NCBI GenBank assembly: GCA_020638975.1
Contig: JACKHN010000055.1
Coordinates: 1 to 13,372, forward strand
Length of the DNA stretch: 13,372 nucleotides
Direction of reading: 5' to 3'
From: Planctomycetaceae bacterium
Lineage (GTDB): Bacteria > Planctomycetota > Planctomycetia > Pirellulales > Pirellulaceae
The notes beneath the pieces are model-generated. The model searched no databases, was not told where the DNA came from, and saw nothing but the letters and a program-made list of their open reading frames with translations. The position numbers and the translations under genes were made by a program. Below are positions 6,410-13,372 of the stretch, one piece after another (positions within the stretch are counted from its first letter, which is position 1; every line of letters begins with the position of its first letter).

Positions 6410-7760
6410 AGGCGGCTTGTGCGAGTCCAAAGTCTAACACGGCGAGTATTGGCTTGGATAGTTTTTGCACGGCATCGCCGCCTGGGACCTGTGTAAAAAT
6501 CCATTCGATCCACAGGTATCGTCGAACGCTGCCTATCATGTCGGAAAACGTCGTGGTTTCTTTGCCCAGCCAGTGCGTCGTGCGAATGTGTGGATTCGAC
6601 CAGGGCATCGTGTCGTAGAAGATGACTACCAGCGTGTACAGACAGAACAAGCACGGCGCCATCCGCAACACCGTTTGCTCACTCCAGCCGCGAGTCGTTT
6701 CCAACCCCAGGTGCGAACGCAGCTCTTGAAACGTGGTCTCGATGTTCCAGCGACCGCCGTACATCTCGATCACCGCTCTCGCCGACATCGCTGTGTTGGT
6801 CGCGAAAAAGTATTCGTCACGATGGGTGCCGCTCAAGTCACGGACAAACACCCACAATACGGGCACGACGCCCGCGCCGCTCTTGTACCACTGCCCCTGG
6901 CCGGTGACAACTTCTACGTTCCGCCAACCGCCTCCGTACCAACGCACTCGCAAGCGTCTGGCTCGCTTCTTCTGGGCCACGACTTCTCGGGGCTTGGGCA
7001 ACGCTCTTCCTTTGACGCGAGGGCGGCCGACTTGGGCGTTGTTTCGCCTCGGTGGAGGCGCGAAGAGATTGGCATCGGCAACGAACTTGCTGACCAAACT
7101 CAGACGCTGGCGATGATGATACGCGAAGCGAGCCATGGGGTGGGTTCCGTAACCACCGTCTCCCGCGAAGATGAACTTCCTCTTGGGAAACCAGTGCATC
7201 AGCGTCGCCAACAAGCCGCACATCAATTCGCCGGGAGTCTTGTGGCGACGTCCTTCCTGGCTGTTGGCTTGCTTGCTGCGATAAAGCGCGACCAGGACGG
7301 GCAGCGCGAAGGGGCGACTGGTGTAGGGCAGGTTGACGAGAAGTGCCAAGACAATCCATTTGTGGCCGTAGCGGTAAACGGTATGTGAGTGAGAACTGCG
7401 AACCGCATCGCGATGGCGGGCTTTGCCATAGACTTTCTTGCCGCGATGACCATCCACGGTTTCATCTCCACACACGCACACGACACCCTGCGGAACAAAT
7501 CGATCGAGGACGAACTTGGCGATGGCGTAAGCGAGTGGCCTTGAATTCCAGCGGCGGTGGGAAAGCAGCCGGTGATACGTCGAAGGGTTCACTTTCTCGA
7601 TCAACCCGATCAGCCGCAAGACATTGGAGACAGTTCGATCACCAACGGTTAGAATGGCCGCTGCAAAGAAGAAGACCACTCGACGGGCTGTGGCCGGTCG
7701 ACGAAAACTATCGACCATGCTTTGCAGTAGCGGCGAGAACGCTTTCGGCGTGCGAATCAT
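6408..7760 (-). CDS. DDE transposase of the IS element (IS4 superfamily)
   Basis: 450 residues; catalyses cut-and-paste movement of the surrounding element. The likely acid triad is Asp99 (VCGDETVDG), Asp201 (FIFAGDGGYG) and Glu341 in YGGRWNIETTFQELR, which fits the IS4-family Y-(2)-R-(3)-E-(6)-K/R signature with Arg at the last place. A basic segment (about 245-280, RPRVKGRALPKPREVV, KKRARRLRVRW) lies in the insertion between the second Asp and the Glu. ATG 7760 was chosen because AAGGAAG lies 5 bases upstream; a TTG at 7778 would be the only earlier choice. The gene uses nearly the whole element and its stop codon lies in the left inverted repeat. No frameshift is seen, so the enzyme is probably functional. 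Confidence 0.93.
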   Translation of the reverse strand: MIRTPKAFSPLLQSMVDSFRRPATARRVVFFFAAAILTVGDRTVSNVLRLIGLIEKVNPSTYHRLLSHRRWNSRPLAYAIAKFVLDRFVPQGVVCVCGDETVDGHRGKKVYGKARHRDAVRSSHSHTVYRYGHKWIVLALLVNLPYTSRPFALPVLVALYRSKQANSQEGRRHKTPGELMCGLLATLMHWFPKRKFIFAGDGGYGTHPMARFAYHHRQRLSLVSKFVADANLFAPPPRRNNAQVGRPRVKGRALPKPREVVAQKKRARRLRVRWYGGGWRNVEVVTGQGQWYKSGAGVVPVLWVFVRDLSGTHRDEYFFATNTAMSARAVIEMYGGRWNIETTFQELRSHLGLETTRGWSEQTVLRMAPCLFCLYTLVVIFYDTMPWSNPHIRTTHWLGKETTTFSDMIGSVRRYLWIEWIFTQVPGGDAVQKLSKPILAVLDFGLAQAA

Positions 7761-7856
7761 GAGAGCTTCCTTGCTCAAGACTGTGTTTGTGATGACTCAC
7801 AAGCTTGAACCAAGGAGGCTCTTTTCTACTAGAGCAATCCAACCAACCGCCCTGCG

Positions 7857-7874
7857 AAAACGGAAAAAGTCGAG
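7857..7874. repeat. IS right terminal inverted repeat
   Basis: 18 bp, a perfect reverse complement of 6392-6409. It lies upstream of the transposase start codon. Confidence 0.88.
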
Positions 7875-7879
7875 CTTAG
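7875..7879. repeat. Right copy of the IS target-site duplication (CTTAG)
   Basis: Matches CTTAG at 6387-6391. Removing the element and one copy restores a plausible empty site. Confidence 0.75.
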
Positions 7880-7934
7880 CACTCCGCTCAAGGTCTGAAA
7901 ATGTAAAATAACGGCGCAACATTTAACGCCCAGA

Positions 7935-8174
7935 TCAGCCCCGTAGAATAACATCCCTACTCACAACTCCTAAGTTTCGCCGGTCTCGCAAATAGGTCGT
8001 TAGGTTCAGCAGTTCATCAACGACGGGTGTTCGGTACACTTTGCGGAGTGCCTTCGCCACCGCGACTGTCCGTTGGCGAACAGAGCGTTCGCCTGCGAGC
8101 ACTTCGCGCACGAGCGCTATCTGTTCCGGAAAACGGATGATTTTGGGCACGAACTTGCCTTCTGATGCGTACAA
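7935..8174 (-). CDS. Small uncharacterised protein
   Basis: Up to 79 residues from a TTG at 8174 (weak GGTGA upstream) or 71 residues from a GTG at 8150 (AAGG about 7 bases upstream). The sequence is helical and basic (RFPEQIALVREVLAGERSVR, then VAKALRKVYRTPVVDELLNL) with no membrane span. Codons look coding-like, and the frame is divergent from the 8214 gene with only 39 bases between the outer starts, so the two could share a control region. No family was recognised. It could also be the remnant of a larger gene whose 3' part was lost before the IS arrived. Confidence 0.45.
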   Translation of the reverse strand: MYASEGKFVPKIIRFPEQIALVREVLAGERSVRQRTVAVAKALRKVYRTPVVDELLNLTTYLRDRRNLGVVSRDVILRG

Positions 8175-8213
8175 TTCAGATCACCGTTCCGTCACGCGAA
8201 TAGAGGGCTACCC

Positions 8214-8993
8214 ATGGCTGATAGTCACGATCTCATTGACGCCGCTGAGGAGTTGCGTAACTCACCGTTGTGGGCCAAGGTGCGAAACGCATTCGTGACA
8301 ATGATGGGTGTGTGCCCACCCCTAGAATATGTCTTCTCAGAGATGCTTCCGGACTGGCGAGTCAAGCAAACGCAGGCGTTTTTGGAAACGCTCGCTGCGG
8401 AGATCGTTGAACTTGGTGACAAATTCGACCAGTCTCTAGCAAAGACGGTGGAATACGGTCTACTCGTAGAGAAAGTGGCAGCGCAGACCGTCCGTACGAC
8501 CAGCGAAGAGAAGCTAAAAGCGTATCGAGCGGTGTTGCTAAACTCCTGCTCACCATCAGCGGCAAGTGCCATTGAACGCGATTACCTACTTGGCGTTCTC
8601 GACGGACTGCAAGAAGTTCACATCATACTGCTAGGATTGCTCAGGAATCAGCACGCCTTTTGCGACTTGCACGGGCTCGTTCCGACACACGGAAATCGCA
8701 GCTACTACTTCGAGGGGAAGCTTGAGCACACCCTAGCCAAGTATCTCGCTCCGATATCGGCCTCACCTGGGCTGACTGGTGACAAGCCGGGGGCACTTGG
8801 CCCAATTTGGAAGAACGCGTTTCGCGACTTGCAGAATCTTGAGTTGGTTGGCCGAGAGACGGGCATGGGTGAAAGTCACGCAGCGAACTTGACCGTCTTC
8901 TTCACAGCGTTCGGAATGCAGTTCGCGGACTTCATTGCCTTGCCAACGCCAAACGGAGGCACGCCTTCCGAGAATCCCGCCGCTCTCGAATGA
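8214..8993 (+). CDS. Uncharacterised helical protein with winged-helix-like C-terminus
   Basis: 259 residues, not assigned to a named family. ATG 8214 has GAGGG 7 bases upstream, and a TACAAT at 8170-8175 may be the -10 box. Residues 98-145 have the pattern E-E-K-x-x-x-Y-x-x-x-L-x-N followed by DYLLGVLDGLQEVHIILLGL. This helical layout is common in uncharacterised proteins found beside phage and defence genes. The C-terminus (about 200-242) reads like a small winged helix: FRDLQNLELVGRETGM, then LTVFFTAFGMQFADFI, which echoes the LTxxGxxFxxFI ending of those proteins. No catalytic motif, signal peptide or membrane span is evident. The gene converges on the SIR2 gene with two hairpins between them. 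A defence-linked role is an inference from context only. Confidence 0.8.
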   Translation: MADSHDLIDAAEELRNSPLWAKVRNAFVTMMGVCPPLEYVFSEMLPDWRVKQTQAFLETLAAEIVELGDKFDQSLAKTVEYGLLVEKVAAQTVRTTSEEKLKAYRAVLLNSCSPSAASAIERDYLLGVLDGLQEVHIILLGLLRNQHAFCDLHGLVPTHGNRSYYFEGKLEHTLAKYLAPISASPGLTGDKPGALGPIWKNAFRDLQNLELVGRETGMGESHAANLTVFFTAFGMQFADFIALPTPNGGTPSENPAALE

Positions 8994-9059
8994 ACCGTGC
9001 GCGTCCGCGAAGGGAGAGGGTCCGACCAAGCAACGGGAAAGTGAGCTGACCGCCGCACG

Positions 9060-9079
9060 ACACTGCCTATAGGCAGTGT
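9060..9079. terminator. Perfect 20-bp palindrome after the 8214-8993 gene
   Basis: ACACTGCCTATAGGCAGTGT is fully self-complementary with no spacer. On the plus strand it is followed 12 bases later by TTCGTTTGTTG. It may end transcription of the upstream gene, or be a dimer-binding site; the absence of a loop and of an adjacent U tract makes either reading tentative. Confidence 0.45.
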
Positions 9080-9181
9080 GCTACTAATCGTTCGTTTGTT
9101 GCAACAATTTCAAAAACGACGAATTCCCGGTACTCGGTTTGATGCTCCATTCGATTGCCGATACCCTCAACGCACTCGAAG

Positions 9182-9216
9182 TAAGCTGCGTCGGAGTTTC
9201 ACTCCGACGCAGCTTA
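9182..9216. terminator. Strong hairpin between convergent genes
   Basis: A perfect 16-bp stem (TAAGCTGCGTCGGAGT and its complement) closes a 3-base TTC loop, 16 bases beyond the stop codon of the SIR2 gene. Neither side has a U tract. Its place between two converging genes suggests a bidirectional transcription barrier or mRNA 3'-end stabiliser. Confidence 0.6.
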
Positions 9217-9232
9217 GGGGCCAGGTTGTACT

Positions 9233-12200
9233 CTATTCGATGTTTATATCTCCCCTTGACTCAAGTGCGGCTTTCATTTCGTCGTGTTTACTTGTCATTG
9301 CATAGGCTCGGATTAACCAATCGAGGTGGTGGGCAGACACTGGCGCATTATCCGACTGGTTGCTGACGCTATTCTCAAAGCAACCGATTGCATCTGAAAT
9401 ACGCCCACCGTGGAACGCGATCATTCCTTCTGTGCATTGAAGTTGACTGTACCTCACCAAATCGTCGCGAAAACTCGTCTCAGCGACCGCCCTCGCAATT
9501 CCGAGATTCTGGCTTGCGTCATCGAGATTTCCTGCTAACGCATAAGCTCGAGCTGCGGTGTCGTGGCAACAGATACGCCACCATTGGTTGTTTGGGAAAG
9601 CGGAGAGAATAGACGCCGCCTTAAGTGCTATTCTAGGTGCCTCATCGACTTTTCCGCTCGCTACCATCGCTTGGGCACGCTTTAACTGTGCGATTCCTAT
9701 ACCGGTTTCGTCAGGTCGCCCTTTTCTCTCCTTTAATTCCATGATCTTGACAGAAAGGTCGCGACATCGCTTACTCTCGGAAATTGCGTGTATGTACAGG
9801 TCTTCAACTGACTTGCCGTTGGGTACTTGGAGTAACATCTTGAGCGTTGAGATTGTACTCCTGTGGCGAGCGATCAAAGCTCGGCTATGGTATTGGTATA
9901 CCTGCTCGGAACGCCCAAGTGAGTCGATGAAAGTTTCAATGGACGTCAATAGATCTTCGGATTCACGTATCCTTCCAAGCGAAATAAGCGTCTGTGCGAT
10001 ACGCAAGTTGGCCCTAAGCCATTCTGCCGGTTGAGTGTTTCTGTCAAGCGAGGCGAGAATGCCCTGAAATGTTTTGAGGGCAGTTCCATACTGACGATCG
10101 AGAACTGATGCGATCCCTTCGAGCCATTGTAATTTCAAATGATACGATGAGTGGTGCACAACATTATTGCTACTTGTGAGGCCACTTTTAACCTTGGCAA
10201 TGTTGAGCTTGAGTTCCCTAGGGACAGACTCGACTCGGGCAAGACGCGCTCGAATTAGGCCCTCAATAACGTTATATGTATTGGCAAACTCCCCACTATT
10301 TTTAGCGAGCGTACCCGCATCATCAAGCCAGATTTGAACGACGGAGAACAAATACATCTGCACCAGATCTTCGTAGACACGTTCGACAAGTCGAATATAC
10401 TGTTCAGCATTTTTCGCCAGCTTATAGTGGTATAATGCCATAGACAGAATTGGTATCACTCGATACCAGGCAACACGAGTTTGGCCTTGCGAATGTACCT
10501 GTTTAATCGCATTCGTGGAAAAATAGTCAGCTATTCTTGAAGACAAGTTCTCTTGCTCGTTGTCATCCCATGAAATTACTTTCAGTAGGTTGCGGCGAAT
10601 AGTAGTTGACATTGCGTACGTTGGATTTGTACCGGTTCGCGATTTGGTTGTTAATATTCCAAATCCGCACAATGCCTCTAGTTTCTCCCTAGCCGCTGCA
10701 TCCGAGTCCACTTCCAACGCAATTTGACGGAGCTGATGGGCGCTCCGTGGCGAACGCAACAGTACGGCCGCCTTCGTCAATCTAAGCAGCTTTTCATCAA
10801 TTGAGATCTCATCAACGATTGCTTTGCAAAGTGCCTCGTGCGCACAGTTCTGTATGTGCGTACCCAATTCGTCGTCCGTTAAGAGTGTCTTTGATCGCGC
10901 CGATGCGGCGAGTACAGCAGTGTTGAAATCACACCGTTCGTTGTAGCTAACAACAAATTCCATATCTTCTCGCCTAAATGAGTAGTCCCCACAAAGAGCG
11001 AGTAGGCGACTCATATTCGGCGGTTGAATATGGATTTCCGTATCGAAATCAAATTCACCTGTGCTGAACTCTGTGGAAGCAAACAGACACTTGAGATCGG
11101 CGTTCGTGCTCTCAAGCATACACTTGATGTAGGGCCACGCGTGCTCTGGCAATCTTTCGCAATGTTCAATGCAGATCACCGCAGGTCCAGCGAAGCAGTT
11201 GAAAGCTTCGCCCATTGCTTTTGCATCCATTCCCGGATTCCAAGCACTGGTCGCCCTATGCCGAATCTCGGCGTACGACTTAAATACATCTGGAAGTACG
11301 GCTTGTAAGTACAGCACATACTTTTCCCAGCACATCCATTCCTTGGCTTCAACTCGTACTACTGTGGTTTCTGGCGAACGCGCGCGGTCTTCCAGCAACC
11401 GTGCTAGGATGGAACTCAAGCCGCTTCCCGCATTGCCGCAGACAATTGCTGACCTAAGATTTCCGCCCAAAAATGAACGTATCGCGTCAGCATCCTCTTC
11501 CGCCCAAACATCGTCGTTCAATGTCGGGGGCATTTCGCCCCAGGGGCAGTCGATCACATGTCTTGTGTGTGCATTTGGATTGATGCTCGCGATCAGGTCT
11601 GGAAGGTCGGCATGTGGAATTGGAACTATATGTATATGCTTGGGAACTGATTCGCGAAATGAGCTAACGGCCTGTGCATAATTCAGGGCTGTCTCCGGCG
11701 ACATAAACATGAAGACGACTGTCCCCGGAAGGTCAAACAAGAACTCATTTACGAGTCTGTCCTTACCGCTTACACCAAATACAAGCAGAGCGTTGCCTCT
11801 TACAATGTCTATTGTCTTTTTAACCCATTGGGCGCGTCTGAAGTCAGCGTCGCCAATCACGATACTGTCCCAACGTGAAACGTCCCCGTGAAGTTTGGCG
11901 ATGAAAAAACTTTCCGTGAACGAGATCGTGTCGTTGAGGAAGTCAGCAGGTAGGTACGGCAGTATTGACTTTTGCATCACCTGTGCAAAAGCATCTTCGA
12001 TCAAATGATCGTAGTTCGTCGTCAGGATTGCCCGAAAGCCAAAACGTACTAACTCTCGATGGATCGCATGAGGGGTTTGATTCGCGAGGAATAGTTTGTC
12101 AAAGAGTTCCTGTTTTTCCTCGTACCTCAGTGCTGAATTCTGATAGACCTCGCCCGCTCTCAGAAAGTCTTCGCGCTTCATCGCATCTTCAAAGTCCGCG

Positions 12201-12403
12201 ATGCACCGATCCTTGTCATTGAAATATCCTCGCTGTAGCTGCGTTCCCAGTCGTTCAAGCAATCGTTTCCATGTAGGCAGACCAGCATTCACAGATAACC
12301 CGGCGCCTACGAAACAAAACGTGCTCTTCTCGCCAATTGTCTTTCTTAACGCTTCAAGAAGGTCGGCCCGAGTGCTCTGCGCTAGTTCCGTTCCATCTGC
12401 CAT
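9233..12403 (-). CDS. SIR2-NTPase-TPR protein, Avs5-like antiphage NADase
   Basis: 1056 residues. The SIR2 domain (about 20-260) shows GAGLS (33-37), LTTNYD (127-132), KLHGD (170-174) and FGVSGKD (209-215), so the NAD-binding and catalytic Asn/His residues are present and NAD cleavage is likely. A P-loop region follows (about 300-480): GNAGSGLSS (323-331) stands at the Walker A place but has Leu329 instead of Lys, and VICIEHCERLP (409-419) stands at Walker B with Glu for the usual Asp. A winged-helix-like stretch (about 550-620) precedes a long helical TPR-type C-terminus (about 640-1050), for example SLGRIRESEDLLTSIE and HGGRISDAIGCFENSV. SIR2-STAND-TPR proteins (Avs5 and relatives) sense a phage protein through the C-terminus and deplete NAD; this assignment is by architecture. 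CAGGAG lies 7 bases before ATG 12403. It appears to be a single-gene unit. Confidence 0.88.
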   Translation of the reverse strand: MADGTELAQSTRADLLEALRKTIGEKSTFCFVGAGLSVNAGLPTWKRLLERLGTQLQRGYFNDKDRCIADFEDAMKREDFLRAGEVYQNSALRYEEKQELFDKLFLANQTPHAIHRELVRFGFRAILTTNYDHLIEDAFAQVMQKSILPYLPADFLNDTISFTESFFIAKLHGDVSRWDSIVIGDADFRRAQWVKKTIDIVRGNALLVFGVSGKDRLVNEFLFDLPGTVVFMFMSPETALNYAQAVSSFRESVPKHIHIVPIPHADLPDLIASINPNAHTRHVIDCPWGEMPPTLNDDVWAEEDADAIRSFLGGNLRSAIVCGNAGSGLSSILARLLEDRARSPETTVVRVEAKEWMCWEKYVLYLQAVLPDVFKSYAEIRHRATSAWNPGMDAKAMGEAFNCFAGPAVICIEHCERLPEHAWPYIKCMLESTNADLKCLFASTEFSTGEFDFDTEIHIQPPNMSRLLALCGDYSFRREDMEFVVSYNERCDFNTAVLAASARSKTLLTDDELGTHIQNCAHEALCKAIVDEISIDEKLLRLTKAAVLLRSPRSAHQLRQIALEVDSDAAAREKLEALCGFGILTTKSRTGTNPTYAMSTTIRRNLLKVISWDDNEQENLSSRIADYFSTNAIKQVHSQGQTRVAWYRVIPILSMALYHYKLAKNAEQYIRLVERVYEDLVQMYLFSVVQIWLDDAGTLAKNSGEFANTYNVIEGLIRARLARVESVPRELKLNIAKVKSGLTSSNNVVHHSSYHLKLQWLEGIASVLDRQYGTALKTFQGILASLDRNTQPAEWLRANLRIAQTLISLGRIRESEDLLTSIETFIDSLGRSEQVYQYHSRALIARHRSTISTLKMLLQVPNGKSVEDLYIHAISESKRCRDLSVKIMELKERKGRPDETGIGIAQLKRAQAMVASGKVDEAPRIALKAASILSAFPNNQWWRICCHDTAARAYALAGNLDDASQNLGIARAVAETSFRDDLVRYSQLQCTEGMIAFHGGRISDAIGCFENSVSNQSDNAPVSAHHLDWLIRAYAMTSKHDEMKAALESRGDINIE

Positions 12404-12981
12404 TGCCCAGCTCCTGGTACATCATTTGACGATTCAACGTACGCATCATCATTTGACACTAATAGTTCGGGCTACACAATCATTAGTTAAGTTCGACGTT
12501 TATGAGACCTATCTCCTGCTGCAGCTTAGATCCACGTTGAGTTCAGAGTTAGGACTGCCAGAAATAACGTCCCTTGCCGTCGAACTGCCTCCTCACGCGA
12601 CGTGAAGTTGGGAATCCGCCCGAAATAGCACCGGCTTCGTCGTCCGACACGGTTTCTGTCTACTGAATCTGTGACTCAAAAAACGGTCGTTTGTTGTGCC
12701 ATCATCTGCAGGCACACACCACTTCCTGCTCGGTTGATTTGCCAGTCCCGCTAACTCATATCGTCTTTCAAAATCCCTGATTGCCGTCGGAATTGTCAAC
12801 TTTCGGAATCGTGAGTTCGAATCCTTCGTGTGCAATGCTGAGTCGCCGAGTGACCGAGGGCGAATTGTCCGAGGTAGCACGTGAGTAGCGGCGGAGATAG
12901 CCGAGATCCATTGGAACTGGCTCTATGGCGAGAGCGACCTTCGCAACCAATGCCACCCGAAGCGGCCAGTCCGCATCCGCC
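12404..12981. other. Intergenic stretch between the SIR2 gene and the integrase
   Basis: No gene is supported in these 578 bases. The left part is AT-richer, holds the SIR2 ribosome binding site and two 11-bp direct repeats, and should contain the SIR2 promoter. A 95-codon minus-strand frame at 12593-12880 has no ribosome binding site or recognisable motif. Around 12811-12827 there is a tRNA-like T-loop sequence (GAGTTCGAATCC) without a properly paired stem. Confidence 0.5.
12420..12457. repeat. Two 11-bp direct repeats upstream of the SIR2 gene
   Basis: CATCATTTGAC occurs at 12420-12430 and again at 12447-12457, 27 bases apart start to start, and 17 and 44 bases upstream of the SIR2 start codon. 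The spacing, about two and a half helical turns, and the position fit a pair of regulator sites, though no partner regulator is known. Confidence 0.45.
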
Positions 12982-13372
12982 CTACCTGACACCAATCGCG
13001 GCCCACAACGGCTCTTGGTAGTGCTGCCCCCACTCGCGTCCGTAATGATCGAATGCGACCTTTGGCGTATCGCCGATTAACTCCGCCAATGTCTCGATCG
13101 AACAACCTTCGCCGTTGTTCCAGTATCCGGCGAGCATGCGATGAGCGAATGTGTGCCGACATGTGTAACTCGAATAGTTCGTTCGAACATCATCTTGATC
13201 CCAGCCAAGTTGGCGTTTGATCTTCAAGAATCTCCCGACACCTGTGACCTTTTTCCAAGGCCGGTATTGAGCGTTGCGGAAGACCGTTGTGTCGGCGTCC
13301 GCTGGAGCCTCGGCGATCAATCGTCGCGTTAGTTCGGCGACATCTTCTCGAACTGGAATTTTGCGAGTCTTC
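12982..13372 (-). CDS. Tyrosine recombinase/integrase, C-terminal part (cut by window edge)
   Basis: 129 residues of the catalytic domain; the frame stays open through the right edge, so the start lies outside the window (the TTG at 13320 is internal). Visible landmarks in order: KTRKIPV at the edge, near the beta-hairpin lysine; YTCRHTFAHRML, the box II arginine with Tyr in place of the first His; LAELIGDTPKVAFDHYGRE, with Asp at the usual His/Trp place and the likely nucleophilic Tyr in DHYG. The ending EPLWAAIGVR is intact. The enzyme breaks and rejoins DNA through a tyrosine-DNA bond and usually inserts elements at tRNA or other fixed sites. The departures from the consensus are often tolerated in this very diverse family. 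It may bound the same island as the serine recombinase, or belong to a second element. Confidence 0.88.
   Translation of the reverse strand, partial: KTRKIPVREDVAELTRRLIAEAPADADTTVFRNAQYRPWKKVTGVGRFLKIKRQLGWDQDDVRTNYSSYTCRHTFAHRMLAGYWNNGEGCSIETLAELIGDTPKVAFDHYGREWGQHYQEPLWAAIGVR

Larger units (their letters stand above)
6392..7874. mobile_element. Intact insertion sequence, IS4-superfamily type, 1483 bp
   Basis: The element is bounded by perfect 18-bp inverted repeats, CTCGACTTTTTCCGTTTT at 6392-6409 and its exact complement at 7857-7874, and flanked by a 5-bp direct repeat CTTAG. A single minus-strand transposase gene fills it. The transposase shows the DDE triad and the Y-(2)-R-(3)-E signature of the IS4-related families. 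The 5-bp duplication does not fit classic IS4 (9-13 bp) and is nearer to the short duplications of ISH3, IS701 or IS1634 types; the family is not settled. Perfect ends and an intact gene point to a fairly recent insertion. It landed between genes and disrupted neither. Confidence 0.9.

Noticed and set aside
6465..7388. 307-codon plus-strand frame inside the IS
   Set aside because: Shadow of the transposase; the minus strand carries the DDE motifs.
4074..9097. 13-bp direct repeat TAATCGTTCGTTT at 4074-4086 and 9085-9097, possibly flanking a unit
   Set aside because: One 13-mer match is about what chance gives in a window of this size, and the match does not extend.
12781..12840. tRNA-like segment with GAGTTCGAATCC, resembling a T loop
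   Set aside because: Only about 3 of 5 T-stem pairs form, no anticodon stem or acceptor stem can be drawn, and no 3' CCA follows. At most an att remnant of a tRNA 3' end.
12593..12880. 95-codon minus-strand frame between SIR2 and integrase
   Set aside because: No ribosome binding site, no motif, and low-complexity Arg/Ser content; treated as noncoding.
1..13372. CRISPR array or retron/ncRNA locus
   Set aside because: No regularly spaced repeats, Cas genes or reverse transcriptase motifs were seen on either strand.

Overview
The window looks like an accessory region of a bacterial chromosome, most likely from a planctomycete (Pirellulales type). This is an inference. It rests on the style of the helix-turn-helix/excisionase-like protein, the large serine recombinase and the tyrosine integrase, on moderate GC, and on loosely packed genes that mostly have their own ribosome binding sites. 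No rRNA, functional tRNA, CRISPR array or core metabolic gene was seen.

Layout, left to right. (a) The first ~110 bases may hold the start of a minus-strand gene cut by the window edge. (b) A mobile-element module follows: a large serine recombinase (minus, start 2276) with a hairpin terminator behind it, a 463-base gap with an inverted repeat, a minus-strand protein of unknown function with a possible winged-helix C-terminus (2740-3426), and a divergent small HTH/excisionase-like protein (3652-3957). (c) A cytosolic trypsin-like serine protease with a complete His/Asp/Ser triad (minus, 4102-4989) stands head to head, across a 366-base gap with inverted repeats, with a protein that joins an N-terminal HTH, one membrane span and a long charged tail (plus, 5356-6372). 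(d) An intact 1483-bp insertion sequence (6392-7874) has perfect 18-bp inverted repeats and a 5-bp target duplication. (e) A small minus-strand ORF (7935-8174) is divergent from an uncharacterised 259-residue protein (8214-8993). (f) A palindrome and a strong hairpin follow, then a 1056-residue SIR2-NTPase-TPR protein (minus, 9233-12403) with the layout of Avs5-like NAD-depleting antiphage proteins. (g) A 578-base gap leads to the 3' part of a tyrosine integrase (minus, 12982 to the right edge).

Taken together this reads as a defence-rich mobile island. The recombinases and small HTH protein would provide movement and its control. The SIR2-STAND protein would be a sensor and NADase. The protease and membrane-anchored HTH protein are the least explained pair and the best candidate for an undescribed module. 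The SIR2 protein has a leucine where the Walker A lysine should be and a poor Walker B site, so its central domain may not hydrolyse ATP as usual for STAND proteins. All links between genes are inferred from position; none has been tested.
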